Source of the DNA: Geobacteraceae bacterium
GTDB taxonomy: Bacteria > Desulfobacterota > Desulfuromonadia > Geobacterales > Pseudopelobacteraceae
Assembly: GCA_027404165.1 (NCBI GenBank)
Contig: DAHZCG010000010.1
Span: 1 to 57,000, forward strand
Reading direction: 5' to 3'
DNA length: 57,000 nucleotides
Shown here: piece by piece, positions 35,680 through 46,030 of the stretch
Position numbering within the stretch: position 1 is the stretch's first letter
Layout of the letters: each line of letters starts with the position of its first letter
The notes under the pieces: generated by a model
Seen by the model: only the letters and a program-made list of their open reading frames with translations
What the model was told of the DNA's origin: nothing
Database searches by the model: none
Translations under genes and position numbers: made by a program

Positions 35680-36450
35680 ATGGATCTCGCGAAAATCAGG
35701 CAAAAAGCCCGACAGGAGCAGGAAAATCGTAAGCTGGAAGAGGTTTCAGCGTTCAAGAAGGATATTCCTGAGCCTGTTTCGGTATTCGAGGATACTTCGA
35801 GGACAGCACATTCGGTTGGGGAGACGCTTGTCGAGGATATCTCGTCAATTGCTGATCCCAAGCCCTGTCCGGTCGTTAAGCCTGACTGCCCATCTACAAC
35901 TTCCGACTGCCGGCCCCGTCCGCGTGACCCGCTTGAGGTCATTCTGGCCGGCCGGGAGGCGGCAGGTTGTGATGAAAATATTCCACTGGTTGCGGGAGAA
36001 CAGCTCGAAACGCTCCAGAAAGAGTATCAGGAATATCTCTGTTTCAGGGTTTCCGATGAGATCTACGGCATTAATATCATGGATATTAAAGAGATCATCA
36101 AGCCCCGTGAAGTTACCGAGGTCCCCCGGGCCCCCTCTTTTGTATCCGGGGTCATCTCATTGCGAGGCATCATCATCCCAATTATTGATATGCTGGATCG
36201 CCTCGGTCTCCAGCGTGAAACTGTCACCGGACGTGAGCGGGTGATCGTTGTCAGGCACGGCGAGTCTTTCAGTGGTCTGCTGGTAGATGAAATCATACAA
36301 GTTGTTCATATTACCAATGACTGTTTCGAGGCAGCTCCGGCGGTTCTCGAAGGGATAGATCGCGATTTTGTCAGCGGCATAGGCCGGGCCGATGGACGTA
36401 TGATCATCTTGCTCAATCTCGATAATATTGCCGATATTCACCTGTATTGA
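35680..36450 (+). CDS. cheW: CheW-like adaptor with a long N-terminal extension
   Basis: A 256-aa protein. The C-terminal 145 residues are a CheW domain (LCFRVSDEIYGINIMDIKEI, VISLRGIIIPIIDM, VIVVRHGESFSGLLVDEI). The first 105 are charged and probably disordered or coiled (KIRQKARQEQENRKLEEV). CheW links receptors to CheA. The extension is unlike standard CheW (about 150-165 aa) and may recruit another partner such as the neighbouring ATPase. GGTGGAG precedes the ATG. Confidence 0.85.
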   Translation: MDLAKIRQKARQEQENRKLEEVSAFKKDIPEPVSVFEDTSRTAHSVGETLVEDISSIADPKPCPVVKPDCPSTTSDCRPRPRDPLEVILAGREAAGCDENIPLVAGEQLETLQKEYQEYLCFRVSDEIYGINIMDIKEIIKPREVTEVPRAPSFVSGVISLRGIIIPIIDMLDRLGLQRETVTGRERVIVVRHGESFSGLLVDEIIQVVHITNDCFEAAPAVLEGIDRDFVSGIGRADGRMIILLNLDNIADIHLY

Positions 36451-36465
36451 ATGGGAGCTATTGTA

Positions 36466-36855
36466 ATGCAAAAGAAACGGATTCTGATCGTTGAAGATGA
36501 AGAAAACCTCCTTAAGCTTGAAACCATACTATTGACAGTCAAAGGCTACCAGGTAACAGGGGCGCTTAGCGGCAACGACGCCCTGAAGAAAATTTGTGAC
36601 GAGACATTCGACCTGATTCTCCTCGATATCATGTTGCCCGATATAGACGGCTTTGAGGTTTGCAACCGGATCAAGAAGGATCCTCGCACATCCGTCATAC
36701 CGATAGTAATGCTGACAGCCAGGAAAAATCCTCACGATCAGGAGCGGGGAGTAGCCTGCGGAGCGAGTACCTATCTGACTAAACCGTTTAAATCGGCTAT
36801 GATCATTGAAGTAATAGAAAAGCTTCTACACGGTAAGAACGGGATGGAAGCGTAG
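36466..36855 (+). CDS. Single-domain receiver between two cheW genes
   Basis: A 129-aa receiver with acid residues in IVEDEENL, phospho-acceptor D54 (LILLDIMLPD), Thr in VMLTARK and Lys in LTKPFK. It resembles PilH/OmpR-type receivers more than CheY. ATG 36466 after GGGAGC is preferred over ATG 36451, which directly abuts the previous stop without a binding site. The second cheW follows after 3 bp. Confidence 0.85.
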   Translation: MQKKRILIVEDEENLLKLETILLTVKGYQVTGALSGNDALKKICDETFDLILLDIMLPDIDGFEVCNRIKKDPRTSVIPIVMLTARKNPHDQERGVACGASTYLTKPFKSAMIIEVIEKLLHGKNGMEA

Positions 36856-36858
36856 CCT

Positions 36859-37305
36859 ATGCACAGTGAAAAACAGGATATTCAGCTGGCATGCTTTAAT
36901 TTGGGTGATAACCTCTTTGCCATTGATATTATGAGGATCAAGGAAATCATTCTCCCTCAAAAGCTGTCCAGTCTTCCAAATGCATCACGTTTTCTGGAAG
37001 GTGTCATCAATCTTCGCGGGGCGGTCATCCCGGTTATGGACATGCGCAAGCGCCTTGGAATGCCTGATGCTTCTGAAGGCAAAACAGGCAAACTTCTGAT
37101 AGTGTCCCTTGCCCGTCAGATACTTGCATTGGCAGTCGATAATGTCCTGGAAGTCATTACGGTTCCAGCTACCGAAATCAAGCCGCCTCTGGAAACTTCA
37201 GATGGAATTGGGATGGAACATCTGCTCGGAGTTTGTCTCTCCGATAATCGCGTCTTCATGATACTTGATATCGATTCTCTTCTCGGCCACTCCGAGTATC
37301 GCTAA
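36859..37305 (+). CDS. cheW: CheW adaptor (short form)
   Basis: A 148-aa CheW domain: LACFNLGDNLFAIDIMRIKE, GVINLRGAVIPVMDMRKRL and LILALAVDNVLEV-like strand RQILALAVDNVLEV. Unlike the 256-aa paralogue upstream it has no extension. Two different CheW adaptors in one operon could serve different receptors or layers of the array. The HEAT-repeat gene follows after 111 bp. Confidence 0.88.
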   Translation: MHSEKQDIQLACFNLGDNLFAIDIMRIKEIILPQKLSSLPNASRFLEGVINLRGAVIPVMDMRKRLGMPDASEGKTGKLLIVSLARQILALAVDNVLEVITVPATEIKPPLETSDGIGMEHLLGVCLSDNRVFMILDIDSLLGHSEYR

Positions 37306-37416
37306 ATTGCTCAAGCCACTGCGGACGCAAGTTTTAATCTGTTTGTATGGAATTAACCTGCGCGAGATAAGTAATACGGAACGTAATCCTGTTTATCAGA
37401 AATAGGGAGAAGCCAG

Positions 37417-39423
37417 GTGCACAGTTTGCTGGATATTCAATCAGCCCTTCAATCGCACGATGAAGAGGTACGCCGCAAGGCGATTCAAGACCTGAAGGGA
37501 ATGCCGCTGCAGAAAACCTGCACATTGCTTTTAACCTCCATGGGAGACGAAAGCTGGCGTGTCCGCAAGGAAGCGGTAGAAGTATTTGTATCTTCCGATC
37601 CTGATGAACGCACCATTGATGGACTGCTTGAACTGCTTCGCAGCGAGGATAACGCCGGATTGAGAAATTCAGCTGCCGAAGCGGTGACACGTCTTGGTGA
37701 ACGAGCCACCGCCTCTTTGATCAGGCTGGTACGGGATTCCGACGCAGATGTACGCAAATTTGTAATCGATGTGATGGGCAGTATCAGCGCAGCAGTATTT
37801 ATCCCACCCTTGTTGTCAGCCCTGCAGGATGCCGACGTGAACGTGGCCGCTGCAGCGGCAGAGCATTTGGGTAACCTTGGCGATGCCGGGGTTGTAGAGG
37901 AACTCATCCGGGCCATCGTCCGCAATACATCGGATTTTTTTCGATTTAGCGCTCTGGCCGCCATTGGCAAACTGGCCGTTCCCGCACCCGTGCCAGATGA
38001 AATCAAGCAACTTGCGCGTCAGACGTTACTTCGCAAAGCAGTGTATGAATGCCTGGGGAGTATTGCAGATGAATCGGCGGTAGCCTTGCTGCTGGATGGA
38101 TTGTCGGTCAGACAGAAGAGCAGTCGTAACGCGGCCTTGCTTGCTCTCTACCGTGTGTTTTCCCGTTCTACTCCAGCGGCGCGTCAGACTATCGAATCAT
38201 CCTTGCAGATGTTTAAGGGAGGAGACCTCGTTCCAATCCTGAACGACTCGTTTGACCCCCGCGACGCATCCCTGTCAGAAGCACTTGTGGTTATACTTGA
38301 CATCATTGGGGACAAACGCAGCGTCGATCTCTTCCTGCACGCCTTTGCCAACGAGCGGCTCTCCCGGGTTGCTGTCAAGGCACTCAAACACTTGGGATCT
38401 GACGGGATTGATACACTGATTTCGCGCTATAGTTCTGTTGACGAAGATTCTCGAACTGCCATCTGCACACTGATCGGCGAATGTGCCTGTCGAAACGGCA
38501 GTATCATTATCCGCGAGGCTTTGTGTGACCCGATGCCACATGTTCGTAAAGCCGCTGTTACAGCTGCCGGAAAGCTCAGATTATCGGATTGCATTCCGTC
38601 TATCGTCCGTTTGCTCAACGATACAGACCACGATGTCAGGAACGCGGCGGTATCCTGCCTCCAATCCATGGTACTCATCGACCGTAGTGGTATTCAAGCT
38701 GTTGCCAATCAGATAGGCGACTCTAATCTGGCCGAACAACGAAAAAATGCTGCTATTTTGTTCGCTGCCTTGGGAGAGGGCGACCGGCTATCCCTGCTCG
38801 TAAAAGACGAAGATGCCCTTGTGCGCGAAGCGGCTGTCACTTCGATCAAAAAGCTCCATATTACAGAGGCTACGGGAACATTGCTGATAGCTCTCGTTGA
38901 TGAAAATCCCGATGTACGTATCGCTGCTGCTGAAGCATTGGGAGAGGTCGGTGACGGAGACGTTATCATTGCTCTGAATCATGCCCTGAATGATGAGGAT
39001 TCCTGGGTTCAGTGTGCAGCCCTGAAAAGTATCGCACGGATTTCTCCGGGTGCAACAATTCATGCGATCCAAACGGTTTTTCCTCATGCGGAGGGCTTGT
39101 TGATGATCACCTGTCTGGAGTTGCTTGAACAGCTGGGAGGCGATCAATCCTTGGAACTGGTTGAACAAACACTCGACAACAGCGATGCGGATGTTGTTAC
39201 GCTGGCCCTTTCCATTATAGCTCGCCAAGCCATTGACCGCGTCACCCGCCATGCTGATCGCCTGTTGTCCCACCACAACAAGACAGTCCGTGCATCCTGT
39301 GCCAAGGCGGTTGCCCAGCTTCCCACATCGCAGGCTTGCAGATTGCTGACACATGCCCTGGAGCACGAGGAAAACGATCAGATTCGGATTCAGTTGCAAA
39401 ATCTGCTAAAGGGCTTTGCATGA
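37417..39423 (+). CDS. HEAT-repeat protein of the chemosensory operon
   Basis: A 668-aa all-helical repeat protein, roughly 18-20 HEAT/PBS-lyase-type repeats from end to end. Examples: DESWRVRKEAVEVFVS, DADVRKFVIDVMGSI, DVNVAAAAAEHLGNLGD, DHDVRNAAVSCLQSM, NPDVRIAAAEALGEVGD, DSWVQCAALKSIARI. There is no signal peptide or other domain. HEAT arrays are scaffolds for protein binding. GTG start after AGGGAGA. Its last base codes overlap cheR by 4 bp (ATGA), so it is made together with the methyltransferase. Confidence 0.85.
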   Translation: MHSLLDIQSALQSHDEEVRRKAIQDLKGMPLQKTCTLLLTSMGDESWRVRKEAVEVFVSSDPDERTIDGLLELLRSEDNAGLRNSAAEAVTRLGERATASLIRLVRDSDADVRKFVIDVMGSISAAVFIPPLLSALQDADVNVAAAAAEHLGNLGDAGVVEELIRAIVRNTSDFFRFSALAAIGKLAVPAPVPDEIKQLARQTLLRKAVYECLGSIADESAVALLLDGLSVRQKSSRNAALLALYRVFSRSTPAARQTIESSLQMFKGGDLVPILNDSFDPRDASLSEALVVILDIIGDKRSVDLFLHAFANERLSRVAVKALKHLGSDGIDTLISRYSSVDEDSRTAICTLIGECACRNGSIIIREALCDPMPHVRKAAVTAAGKLRLSDCIPSIVRLLNDTDHDVRNAAVSCLQSMVLIDRSGIQAVANQIGDSNLAEQRKNAAILFAALGEGDRLSLLVKDEDALVREAAVTSIKKLHITEATGTLLIALVDENPDVRIAAAEALGEVGDGDVIIALNHALNDEDSWVQCAALKSIARISPGATIHAIQTVFPHAEGLLMITCLELLEQLGGDQSLELVEQTLDNSDADVVTLALSIIARQAIDRVTRHADRLLSHHNKTVRASCAKAVAQLPTSQACRLLTHALEHEENDQIRIQLQNLLKGFA

Positions 39424-40295
39424 CCTTTTCTCAGGACGCAGAACCGATCATGTCGGATGAAGAATTCCAGCTCTTGAGGGACTGTGTATACAGTCATTGT
39501 GGCATTTATTTCGACGATGATTCCAAATACCTTCTGGAGAAGCGCCTGGCACGACGAGTAACCACCCTCAACCTGGCCTCGTTTCATGATTACTATCACT
39601 ATCTGAAATACAACCGTAAAAAAGACCAGGAACTGATGGATATTATGGATATCCTCACGACCAACGAGACCTATTTTTTCAGAGAATCCTTTCAGCTGAA
39701 GGCTTTTACCGACGAAATTATCCCTGAATTGATTAAGGCCAAGAGTACCACCGGCAGCCACTCCCTGCGTATCTGGAGTGCGGGATGCTCTACGGGGGAA
39801 GAGGCCTATACCATTGCCATGTTGCTGCATGGAATCAGGGAGTTGCGGGGTTGGAACATCGAGATCATTGGCACGGATATCAGCCAGAGGGTTCTCCAAC
39901 ATGCCCGGCGAGCGGTCTATGGCAAGTCGTCGTTTCGTGCCACCGATGAGGAATACGTCCGGCAATTTTTTGTCAAGCAGGAAGACGGCCTCAAGGTCTG
40001 CGATGAAATCAGGAATCTTGTCACCATCAGCCACCTTAATCTTTTTGACACAAATCGCATGGTAATGCTTGGCAAAATGGATCTGATATTCTGTCGTAAT
40101 GTCATCATTTACTTTGATCTCGCAGCAAAAAAACGTGTCGTCGAGTCGTATTTTAATTCTCTGTGTGATGGCGGTTATCTGTTGTTGGGGCACTCGGAAT
40201 CGTTGATGAACATTACGACGCTGTTCACCCTGCGGCACTTTAAAAATGATATGATTTACCAGAAACCTGATCGCAGAAACGGGGTACACGCATGA
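39420..40295 (+). CDS. cheR: Chemoreceptor methyltransferase CheR
   Basis: A 291-aa S-adenosylmethionine-dependent methyltransferase. The N-terminal helical domain (about 12-80) is followed by the catalytic domain: [10 protein letters not shown] motif [33 protein letters not shown] and [12 protein letters not shown], ending GHSESL. It methylates receptor glutamates. No TPR tail is fused. ATG 39420 overlaps the HEAT stop; ATG 39450 is possible. It overlaps cheB by 4 bp. Confidence 0.92.
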   Translation: MTFSQDAEPIMSDEEFQLLRDCVYSHCGIYFDDDSKYLLEKRLARRVTTLNLASFHDYYHYLKYNRKKDQELMDIMDILTTNETYFFRESFQLKAFTDEIIPELIKAKSTTGSHSLRIWSAGCSTGEEAYTIAMLLHGIRELRGWNIEIIGTDISQRVLQHARRAVYGKSSFRATDEEYVRQFFVKQEDGLKVCDEIRNLVTISHLNLFDTNRMVMLGKMDLIFCRNVIIYFDLAAKKRVVESYFNSLCDGGYLLLGHSESLMNITTLFTLRHFKNDMIYQKPDRRNGVHA

Positions 40296-41350
40296 ATACG
40301 ATCAGGGTGGTGGTGGTTGACGATTCGGCTTTCAGTCGCCGTACCATCACAAAGATGCTGGAAGGTATTAAAGGTATCGAGGTTGTGGGATTTGCCACCA
40401 ACGGTGAAGAGGGGATCCAGAAAGTAATCGCATTAAAACCCGATCTCATTACGCTTGATCTCGAAATGCCTAAAATGGATGGCTTTACCCTGCTGCGCAT
40501 CCTGACAACCCGTTTTTCAGTGCCGGTGATCGTAATCAGCGCCCTGAGCGGTGCGGACAAGGTGTTTAAAGCGCTGGAATTGGGGGCATTGGATTTTGTT
40601 GCCAAACCCTCCAGCAGCGCATCGACTGATTTGCTGCTGATCCGGGAAGACCTCCAACAAAAAGTACTTCAAATTGTCAACCACAAACCGAAAGGTATTC
40701 GCCCATTCAGTCAACAGCCTGCAGAAGAAAGCCGCGCCGTGGAGCCTCAGCCACGCGAAACTTCCGCGGACGACACAATTGATATTGTTGCCATCGGGTC
40801 ATCGACAGGTGGACCACCGGCATTGCAGAATATCTTTTCTTCGTTCGAGCATAAATTCCCGTTTGCCGTGGTAGTATCGCAACATATGCCTGCCGGATTT
40901 ACCCGGGCATTTGCCGATCGACTGAACCGTTCTTCAGCATTTGAGGTAAAGGAAGCAGAAGATGGCGACCTGGTAATTCCGGGTCGGATACTGATTGCCC
41001 CAGGCGGCATGAACATGGTCTTTGATGTGTGCGGAGGCCAGGTAACGGCTCGCATTGTTCCACCCAGCTCATGCGATCGTTATGTGCCTTCGGTTGATGT
41101 CATGCTCGCATCGTGTGCCTCCATCTACCGCAAGCGAATGATTGCGGTAATACTTACCGGCATGGGCAACGATGGCAGCAAAGGTGTCCAGGTTGTTCAC
41201 AAACAGGGTGGCTATGTAATCGCCGAGTCGGATGAAACGGCAGTTGTCTACGGCATGCCTCGTGAAGCGGTCGCAACCGGTCGAGTAGACAGGGTAGTGC
41301 CCCTGCATCGTATTCCGCGTGAAATTCTGATCAGGGGTGATTTTCTCTGA
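40292..41350 (+). CDS. cheB: Chemoreceptor methylesterase/deamidase CheB
   Basis: A 352-aa response regulator. Receiver domain with D10/D11 and phospho-acceptor D56 ([13 protein letters not shown]). After a linker (about 125-160), the methylesterase domain has its catalytic Ser in [11 protein letters not shown], His in SQHMPAGFT and Asp in GMGNDGSKG. It removes methyl groups added by CheR, giving adaptation. It is the last gene of the operon; no clear terminator is seen before leuS. Confidence 0.94.
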   Translation: MNTIRVVVVDDSAFSRRTITKMLEGIKGIEVVGFATNGEEGIQKVIALKPDLITLDLEMPKMDGFTLLRILTTRFSVPVIVISALSGADKVFKALELGALDFVAKPSSSASTDLLLIREDLQQKVLQIVNHKPKGIRPFSQQPAEESRAVEPQPRETSADDTIDIVAIGSSTGGPPALQNIFSSFEHKFPFAVVVSQHMPAGFTRAFADRLNRSSAFEVKEAEDGDLVIPGRILIAPGGMNMVFDVCGGQVTARIVPPSSCDRYVPSVDVMLASCASIYRKRMIAVILTGMGNDGSKGVQVVHKQGGYVIAESDETAVVYGMPREAVATGRVDRVVPLHRIPREILIRGDFL

Positions 41351-41427
41351 TGCCGCATTACTCTATTATAATAACCAATTGAATTATGCTGAATAAAAAC
41401 CTTGTATTGTGAAGAAAGGAAGCGGCC

Positions 41428-43899
41428 GTGGACCAAAAGTATACCCCCGGTGAAATTGAACTGAAATGGCAGAAATACTGGGATGAGTCAAAGACCTTCC
41501 AGGCTGTCGAAGACACCGATAAACAAAAATACTACCTGTTGGAAATGTTTCCCTATCCCTCCGGCAGAATCCATATGGGGCATGTACGAAACTATTCTAT
41601 CGGGGATGTGATCGGTAGATTCAAGCGGATGCGTGGACATAACGTTCTGCACCCCATGGGCTGGGATGCCTTCGGCATGCCGGCTGAGAATGCTGCTATC
41701 CAGAACAAGACCCATCCCGCACAATGGACATATGAAAATATGGCCTATATGCGCGGTCAACTTAAACAGTTGGGGCTCTCCTACGATTGGGATCGGGAGA
41801 TTGCTACCTGCGATGTTGCTTACTATCGCTGGGAACAGAAGATTTTCCTGGAGATGTTTAAACGCGGGCTGGCCTACAAAAAGACTTCATTCGTCAACTG
41901 GTGCCCGAAATGCGAAACCGTGCTGGCCAATGAGCAAGTAGAGGATGGCGGCTGCTGGCGTTGTGATTCAGAGGTACAACAAAAAGAATTGGACCAGTGG
42001 TTTTTCCGCATTACCGACTATGCCGAGGAGTTGCTGGAGTGGACCCATAAACTACCCGGCTGGCCGGAACGGGTACTGGTAATGCAGCGCAACTGGATCG
42101 GCAAGAGTTACGGCTGTGAGATCAACTTCCCCCTGGAGACCGGCGCTGGTTTCATCAAGGTGTTTACGACCCGTCAGGACACGGTTTTTGGGGCTACCTT
42201 CATGTCGCTGGCGCCCGAGCATCCTATGGCGCAGGAGCTGACAACCGTTGACCGCAAGGCTGCGGTCGAAGCCTTTATTGAAAAGCTTCGGACGGCCGAT
42301 AGTAACAAGCGCAACGCCGAGGATTTTGAGAAGGAAGGGGTTTTCACCGGCTCTTACTGCATCAACCCCTTGACCGGTGTTCGTATGCCGGTCTACCTGG
42401 CCAACTTTGTACTGATGGATTACGGAACCGGTGCGGTAATGGCTGTTCCTACCCACGACCAAAGGGATTTCGAGTTCGCCAGGAAATATTCCTTGCCGCT
42501 TCAGGTTGTTATCACCCCTGAAAACAGTACGTTGGATGCTGCCACCATGACAGAAGCCTACACCGAGGCCGGAATTCTGGTGCATTCCGACCGCTTCGAT
42601 GGCATGAACAGTGACGCTGCAAAGGAGGCTATCGCTGATTATCTACAGGAAAAGGGTATCGGTACCAAGACCGTAAATTATCGTCTGCGCGATTGGGGTA
42701 TCTCCCGTCAACGCTATTGGGGCAACCCCATTCCGATCATTTATTGTGATGTATGCGGCGTTGTACCGGTTCCCGAACAGGATCTCCCGGTAACGCTCCC
42801 CGTGGATGTGGAATTTACCGGCGAAGGCGGCAGTCCGCTGGCCAGAGTGGAATCATTTGTCAACGTAACCTGCCCGATATGCGGGATCGCCGCACGGCGG
42901 GAGTCGGATACCATGGACACCTTTGTGCAGTCCTCCTGGTACTTCCTGCGCTATTGTTGCCCTGATCTGCAGGATGCTCCGCTGGATCACTCGAAGGTCG
43001 ATCACTGGATGTCCGTGGATCAGTATATCGGGGGCATCGAGCACGCTGTCATGCACCTGCTCTACGCACGCTTTTTTACCAAGGTGCTGCGAGACATGGG
43101 TTATATCAGCTGCGATGAGCCATTTATCAACCTGCTGACGCAGGGAATGGTTATAAAAGATGGCGCCAAGATGAGCAAATCCAAGGGAAATGTAGTCGAT
43201 CCGGATGCCCTGATCAAGAAATACGGAGCAGACACCGCCCGGCTGTTCTCGCTGTTTGCCGCTCCCCCCGAAAAGGATCTGGATTGGAGCGACCAGGGTG
43301 TGGATGGTTCATTCCGGTTTCTCAACCGTGTCTGGAAATTGGTACACGAACGGTTGGAACTGGTACGTAATGCACGTAGTGTCGATGTTGACTCGCTCAG
43401 CTCCGAAGAACGCCTTCTGCGCAGATCCGTGCACAAGACCATCAGAAAGGTGACGGAGGATTTAGAGGAACGTTTTCACTTCAACACGGCCATCGCAGCG
43501 ATAATGGAACTTCTCAACACACTGCAGTCAAAGGAATTGCCGACACCCCAGTATGGTCCCGTCATGAAGGAGGCCCTGGAAAGCATGGTACTGTTGCTGG
43601 CTCCGTTCGTGCCTCATATCTCGGAGGAACTGTGGCAGTTACTCGGCCATACGGAACATCTTTCATCCGCCTCATGGCCTGACTATGATCAAAGCGCCGT
43701 TGTTGATGAAGAGGTCTTGGTAGTCGTTCAGGTTAATGGCAAGTTGCGCTCAAAAATCATGGTTCCGGCCGGGACCGATGAGGCTGTTCTTAAATCCCGT
43801 GCTCTTGAAGACGAAAAAGTACAGCCTTTTCTGGAAGGTGTGCAGGTCCGCAAGGTTATCTGCATACCAGGCAAGCTGGTTAATATTGTGGTTGGATAG
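41428..43899 (+). CDS. leuS: Leucyl-tRNA synthetase
   Basis: An 823-aa class I synthetase. HIGH motif [15 protein letters not shown] (about 46-60), a CP1 editing domain ([14 protein letters not shown] region; about 220-410), Cys motifs YCDVCG and CPICG, and KMSKS motif [13 protein letters not shown]. The C-terminal domain ends near [13 protein letters not shown] [17 protein letters not shown] start at 41428 after AAGGAAG. lptE follows after 7 bp and then holA, a common arrangement in bacteria. Confidence 0.96.
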   Translation: MDQKYTPGEIELKWQKYWDESKTFQAVEDTDKQKYYLLEMFPYPSGRIHMGHVRNYSIGDVIGRFKRMRGHNVLHPMGWDAFGMPAENAAIQNKTHPAQWTYENMAYMRGQLKQLGLSYDWDREIATCDVAYYRWEQKIFLEMFKRGLAYKKTSFVNWCPKCETVLANEQVEDGGCWRCDSEVQQKELDQWFFRITDYAEELLEWTHKLPGWPERVLVMQRNWIGKSYGCEINFPLETGAGFIKVFTTRQDTVFGATFMSLAPEHPMAQELTTVDRKAAVEAFIEKLRTADSNKRNAEDFEKEGVFTGSYCINPLTGVRMPVYLANFVLMDYGTGAVMAVPTHDQRDFEFARKYSLPLQVVITPENSTLDAATMTEAYTEAGILVHSDRFDGMNSDAAKEAIADYLQEKGIGTKTVNYRLRDWGISRQRYWGNPIPIIYCDVCGVVPVPEQDLPVTLPVDVEFTGEGGSPLARVESFVNVTCPICGIAARRESDTMDTFVQSSWYFLRYCCPDLQDAPLDHSKVDHWMSVDQYIGGIEHAVMHLLYARFFTKVLRDMGYISCDEPFINLLTQGMVIKDGAKMSKSKGNVVDPDALIKKYGADTARLFSLFAAPPEKDLDWSDQGVDGSFRFLNRVWKLVHERLELVRNARSVDVDSLSSEERLLRRSVHKTIRKVTEDLEERFHFNTAIAAIMELLNTLQSKELPTPQYGPVMKEALESMVLLLAPFVPHISEELWQLLGHTEHLSSASWPDYDQSAVVDEEVLVVVQVNGKLRSKIMVPAGTDEAVLKSRALEDEKVQPFLEGVQVRKVICIPGKLVNIVVG

Positions 43900-43906
43900 A
43901 GCCAAT

Positions 43907-44467
43907 ATGTCTATGGGATCAATCAGATATATCAGCAGGTTTGCATATAAAAATGTGCTGCTCACAATATTGTCCGCGAGTGTCATGTTGCTGTTTCTGC
44001 CAGCCTGCGGCTATCAGTTTACCGGTTCAAGCAACAACATGCTGGCATCGGGCCAATCCCTGTGGGTGTCGTTTATCAAGATAGAAATCGATAGTCCTTC
44101 AGTCCAGACAACACTGCGGCGCTCCCTTCTGGAAGAATGTCATGCTTTGCGGGGTCTCTATCCTTCCGCCAACGAGGCAACCGCCGACCTTCGCATAACG
44201 GGTAATCTGCGCTCGTATACATCGCAAATTGTTTCATATACTGCTCTCGATCTGGCCAAGGAGTATCGTCTGACAATTGGTGTTGAACTAGAGGTTTTCA
44301 AAAAAGGCGAGACAGTCCCCTTTTGGAAAGGTACCCTCCAGAGCTTTCAGGATTATCCCGCCAATACTGATCTGGCACTGCAACGGTCAGCCGAGGCGGC
44401 GGCTCTTGACGCCGCTTCTCGTAAACTCGCCCAGAAATTTTTGATGTCTGTGGAGCAATCCTACTGA
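43907..44467 (+). CDS. lptE: LPS-assembly lipoprotein LptE
   Basis: A 186-aa lipoprotein with N-terminal membrane-targeting signal and lipobox LPACG (C34), followed at once by YQFTGSS as in LptE/RlpB. LptE plugs the LptD barrel and helps deliver lipopolysaccharide to the outer surface. The low-conservation middle (ITGNLRSYTSQIV, YRLTIGVELEVFK) fits the family. The leuS-lptE-holA order supports the call. ATG 43907 is used; a second ATG two codons on is also possible. The holA ATG follows its stop directly. Confidence 0.85.
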   Translation: MSMGSIRYISRFAYKNVLLTILSASVMLLFLPACGYQFTGSSNNMLASGQSLWVSFIKIEIDSPSVQTTLRRSLLEECHALRGLYPSANEATADLRITGNLRSYTSQIVSYTALDLAKEYRLTIGVELEVFKKGETVPFWKGTLQSFQDYPANTDLALQRSAEAAALDAASRKLAQKFLMSVEQSY

Positions 44468-45460
44468 ATGACACCCCAGGAATTTGAGATACTGGTAAAG
44501 AAGGGCTCGATTCCCGCAGTGTGTTATCTGTATGGTGAAGAGTCTTTCCTGCTTGAGCGGGCCACACGTTCGCTCCTTGAACGTGCTATTGACCCGTCCC
44601 TTAAGGATTTCAATTATAATGTATTTTACGGTAACGAATCAAAAGGTGTCGATATCGTCGATGCTGCTCAGACACTGCCCATGTTTGCCGAACGTCGTGC
44701 CGTACTGGTCAAGCGGGCAGAAAACCTGACGGCCGCCGCCTGTGAGATATTACTGCCCTATGTCCTTAATCCTGCTGCCAGTACCTGTCTGATCTTCTCC
44801 GGAACCAAGATAGACCAGCGTAAGAAGTTTTTCGTGGAACTTAAGAAACATGGCACTCTGGTAGAATTTAAGCGTATCTACGACAACAAGTTATCCTCTT
44901 TCATCCAGGCCGAATCATCGGTTCTTGGAAAACCGATCGAACCTGCCGCCGCCGATCTGCTTTCGTTTTTGATCGGTAACAACCTGCAGGAACTGTCCTC
45001 GCAGCTCGAAAAGCTGGCAGTTTTTGCCGGTACACGTTCGCGCATCACGTTGGACGATGTACGAACCATCGCCAGCAGCAGCAAGTCTTTCACGGTATTC
45101 GAGCTGGCAAAGTATCTTTGTCTCAGGGATCTGCAGAATGCGTTAAAGAGTCTGGATACGCTTTTTCTGAACGGCGAGGAAACGCCCATGATGATCGGAG
45201 CCCTGTCGCGTCATTTCCGTCAGTTATGGCGGGTCAGGGAGATGCTGGACCGCAAGGCGGCCAAGACGGATATTGCCAAGGAGGTCGGTATCAATCCCTA
45301 TTTTCTGGATGACATGATCTCCCAGGCCAGGAATTTCGGGAGGGGAACCTTGCGGTGCATCTTTGATGAGTTGTACCGCTGCGACCTGGCTTCAAAGACC
45401 GGTGGCGGGCAACCCTACACATTGATGCACGGGCTGGTGGTGGGCATCTGCACCAGTTGA
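44468..45460 (+). CDS. holA: DNA polymerase III subunit delta
   Basis: A 330-aa clamp-loader subunit. AAA-like N-terminal domain begins VCYLYGEESFLLERA (about 17-31), with the TLPMFAERRAVLVKRAENL region, and the collar domain ends LYRCDLASKTGG. It opens the sliding clamp. It lacks a functional Walker A, as is normal for delta. Its ATG abuts the lptE stop. Confidence 0.92.
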   Translation: MTPQEFEILVKKGSIPAVCYLYGEESFLLERATRSLLERAIDPSLKDFNYNVFYGNESKGVDIVDAAQTLPMFAERRAVLVKRAENLTAAACEILLPYVLNPAASTCLIFSGTKIDQRKKFFVELKKHGTLVEFKRIYDNKLSSFIQAESSVLGKPIEPAAADLLSFLIGNNLQELSSQLEKLAVFAGTRSRITLDDVRTIASSSKSFTVFELAKYLCLRDLQNALKSLDTLFLNGEETPMMIGALSRHFRQLWRVREMLDRKAAKTDIAKEVGINPYFLDDMISQARNFGRGTLRCIFDELYRCDLASKTGGGQPYTLMHGLVVGICTS

Positions 45461-45969
45461 TTGCAACTATCGTAACAGCCACACGGGGAATGAATTCCCC
45501 GGCTACCATCACCTGACTATTGGACAAATAAACACTCTCATGAATACAACCACAAAATGACCTCTACATCAAGCCGTCGCCCCTGCAACCGCCGCAGGCC
45601 AATACCTCGGTTAAAACCCTCCAGCCAACCCTGCTCGCGATAAGGCTGCACAAAGCAGCCGAAGACACGTGGAAGTCCTCGACGATGTAAGTTGCAGGTC
45701 AACGTACTTGACCACGCGCCGCGTGAGGTTTGGTGGGGTATTGACAATGTCGCTGAGTTGGAGGAGTGGCGGGATGGGTTGAAGTTGGTTCCGATTGAGT
45801 GGCTGCGAGTCCTTTGGGCGGACTTTATGGATAGTTCCCACGTTCAGCATCTCCTTTAAATCCTCCTCTCTCTGTTGGATCCAGAGAGTATGGAGGTGGG
45901 TGCTAGGGTGGGGTCAATTTTGGCCGCCGATTTCGGGTTTCACGTTTTCTGAAATGACGTCAAAAAGCG
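45461..45969. other. Gene-free stretch with hairpin, frame relics and IS21-like end
   Basis: Between holA and rpsT no intact gene is seen. At 45484-45501 is a perfect hairpin CGGGGAAT-GA-ATTCCCCG, 23 bp after holA, without a T-run. From about 45545 to 45860 several short frames on both strands keep a coding look (for example plus-strand REVWWGIDNVAELEEWRDG) but lack starts and are broken, so this may be a decayed gene. Around 45905-45945 the text GGTGGGGTCAATTTTGGCCG recalls IS21-family element ends. None of this is certain. Confidence 0.35.
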
Positions 45970-45976
45970 AATAACG

Positions 45977-46011
45977 AAAAAAGGGGACATACCGGCAGGT
46001 AGTCCCCTTTT
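45977..46011 (-). terminator. Intrinsic terminator of rpsT
   Basis: On the minus strand AAAAGGGGAC (46011-46002) pairs with GTCCCCTTTT (45988-45979). Inside, TACC/GGTA extends the stem around a TGCC loop with one bulge, and a T-run follows. It begins 20 bp after the rpsT stop. Confidence 0.85.
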
Positions 46012-46030
46012 AAAATATTTAAACAGTGAA

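Noticed and set aside
30596..41350. The chemosensory operon as a flagellar chemotaxis locus
   Set aside because: No flagellar, motor or CheZ/CheC/CheD gene is present, and the accessory genes (PATAN, ExeA-like, HEAT) are not typical of that class. The output was left open.
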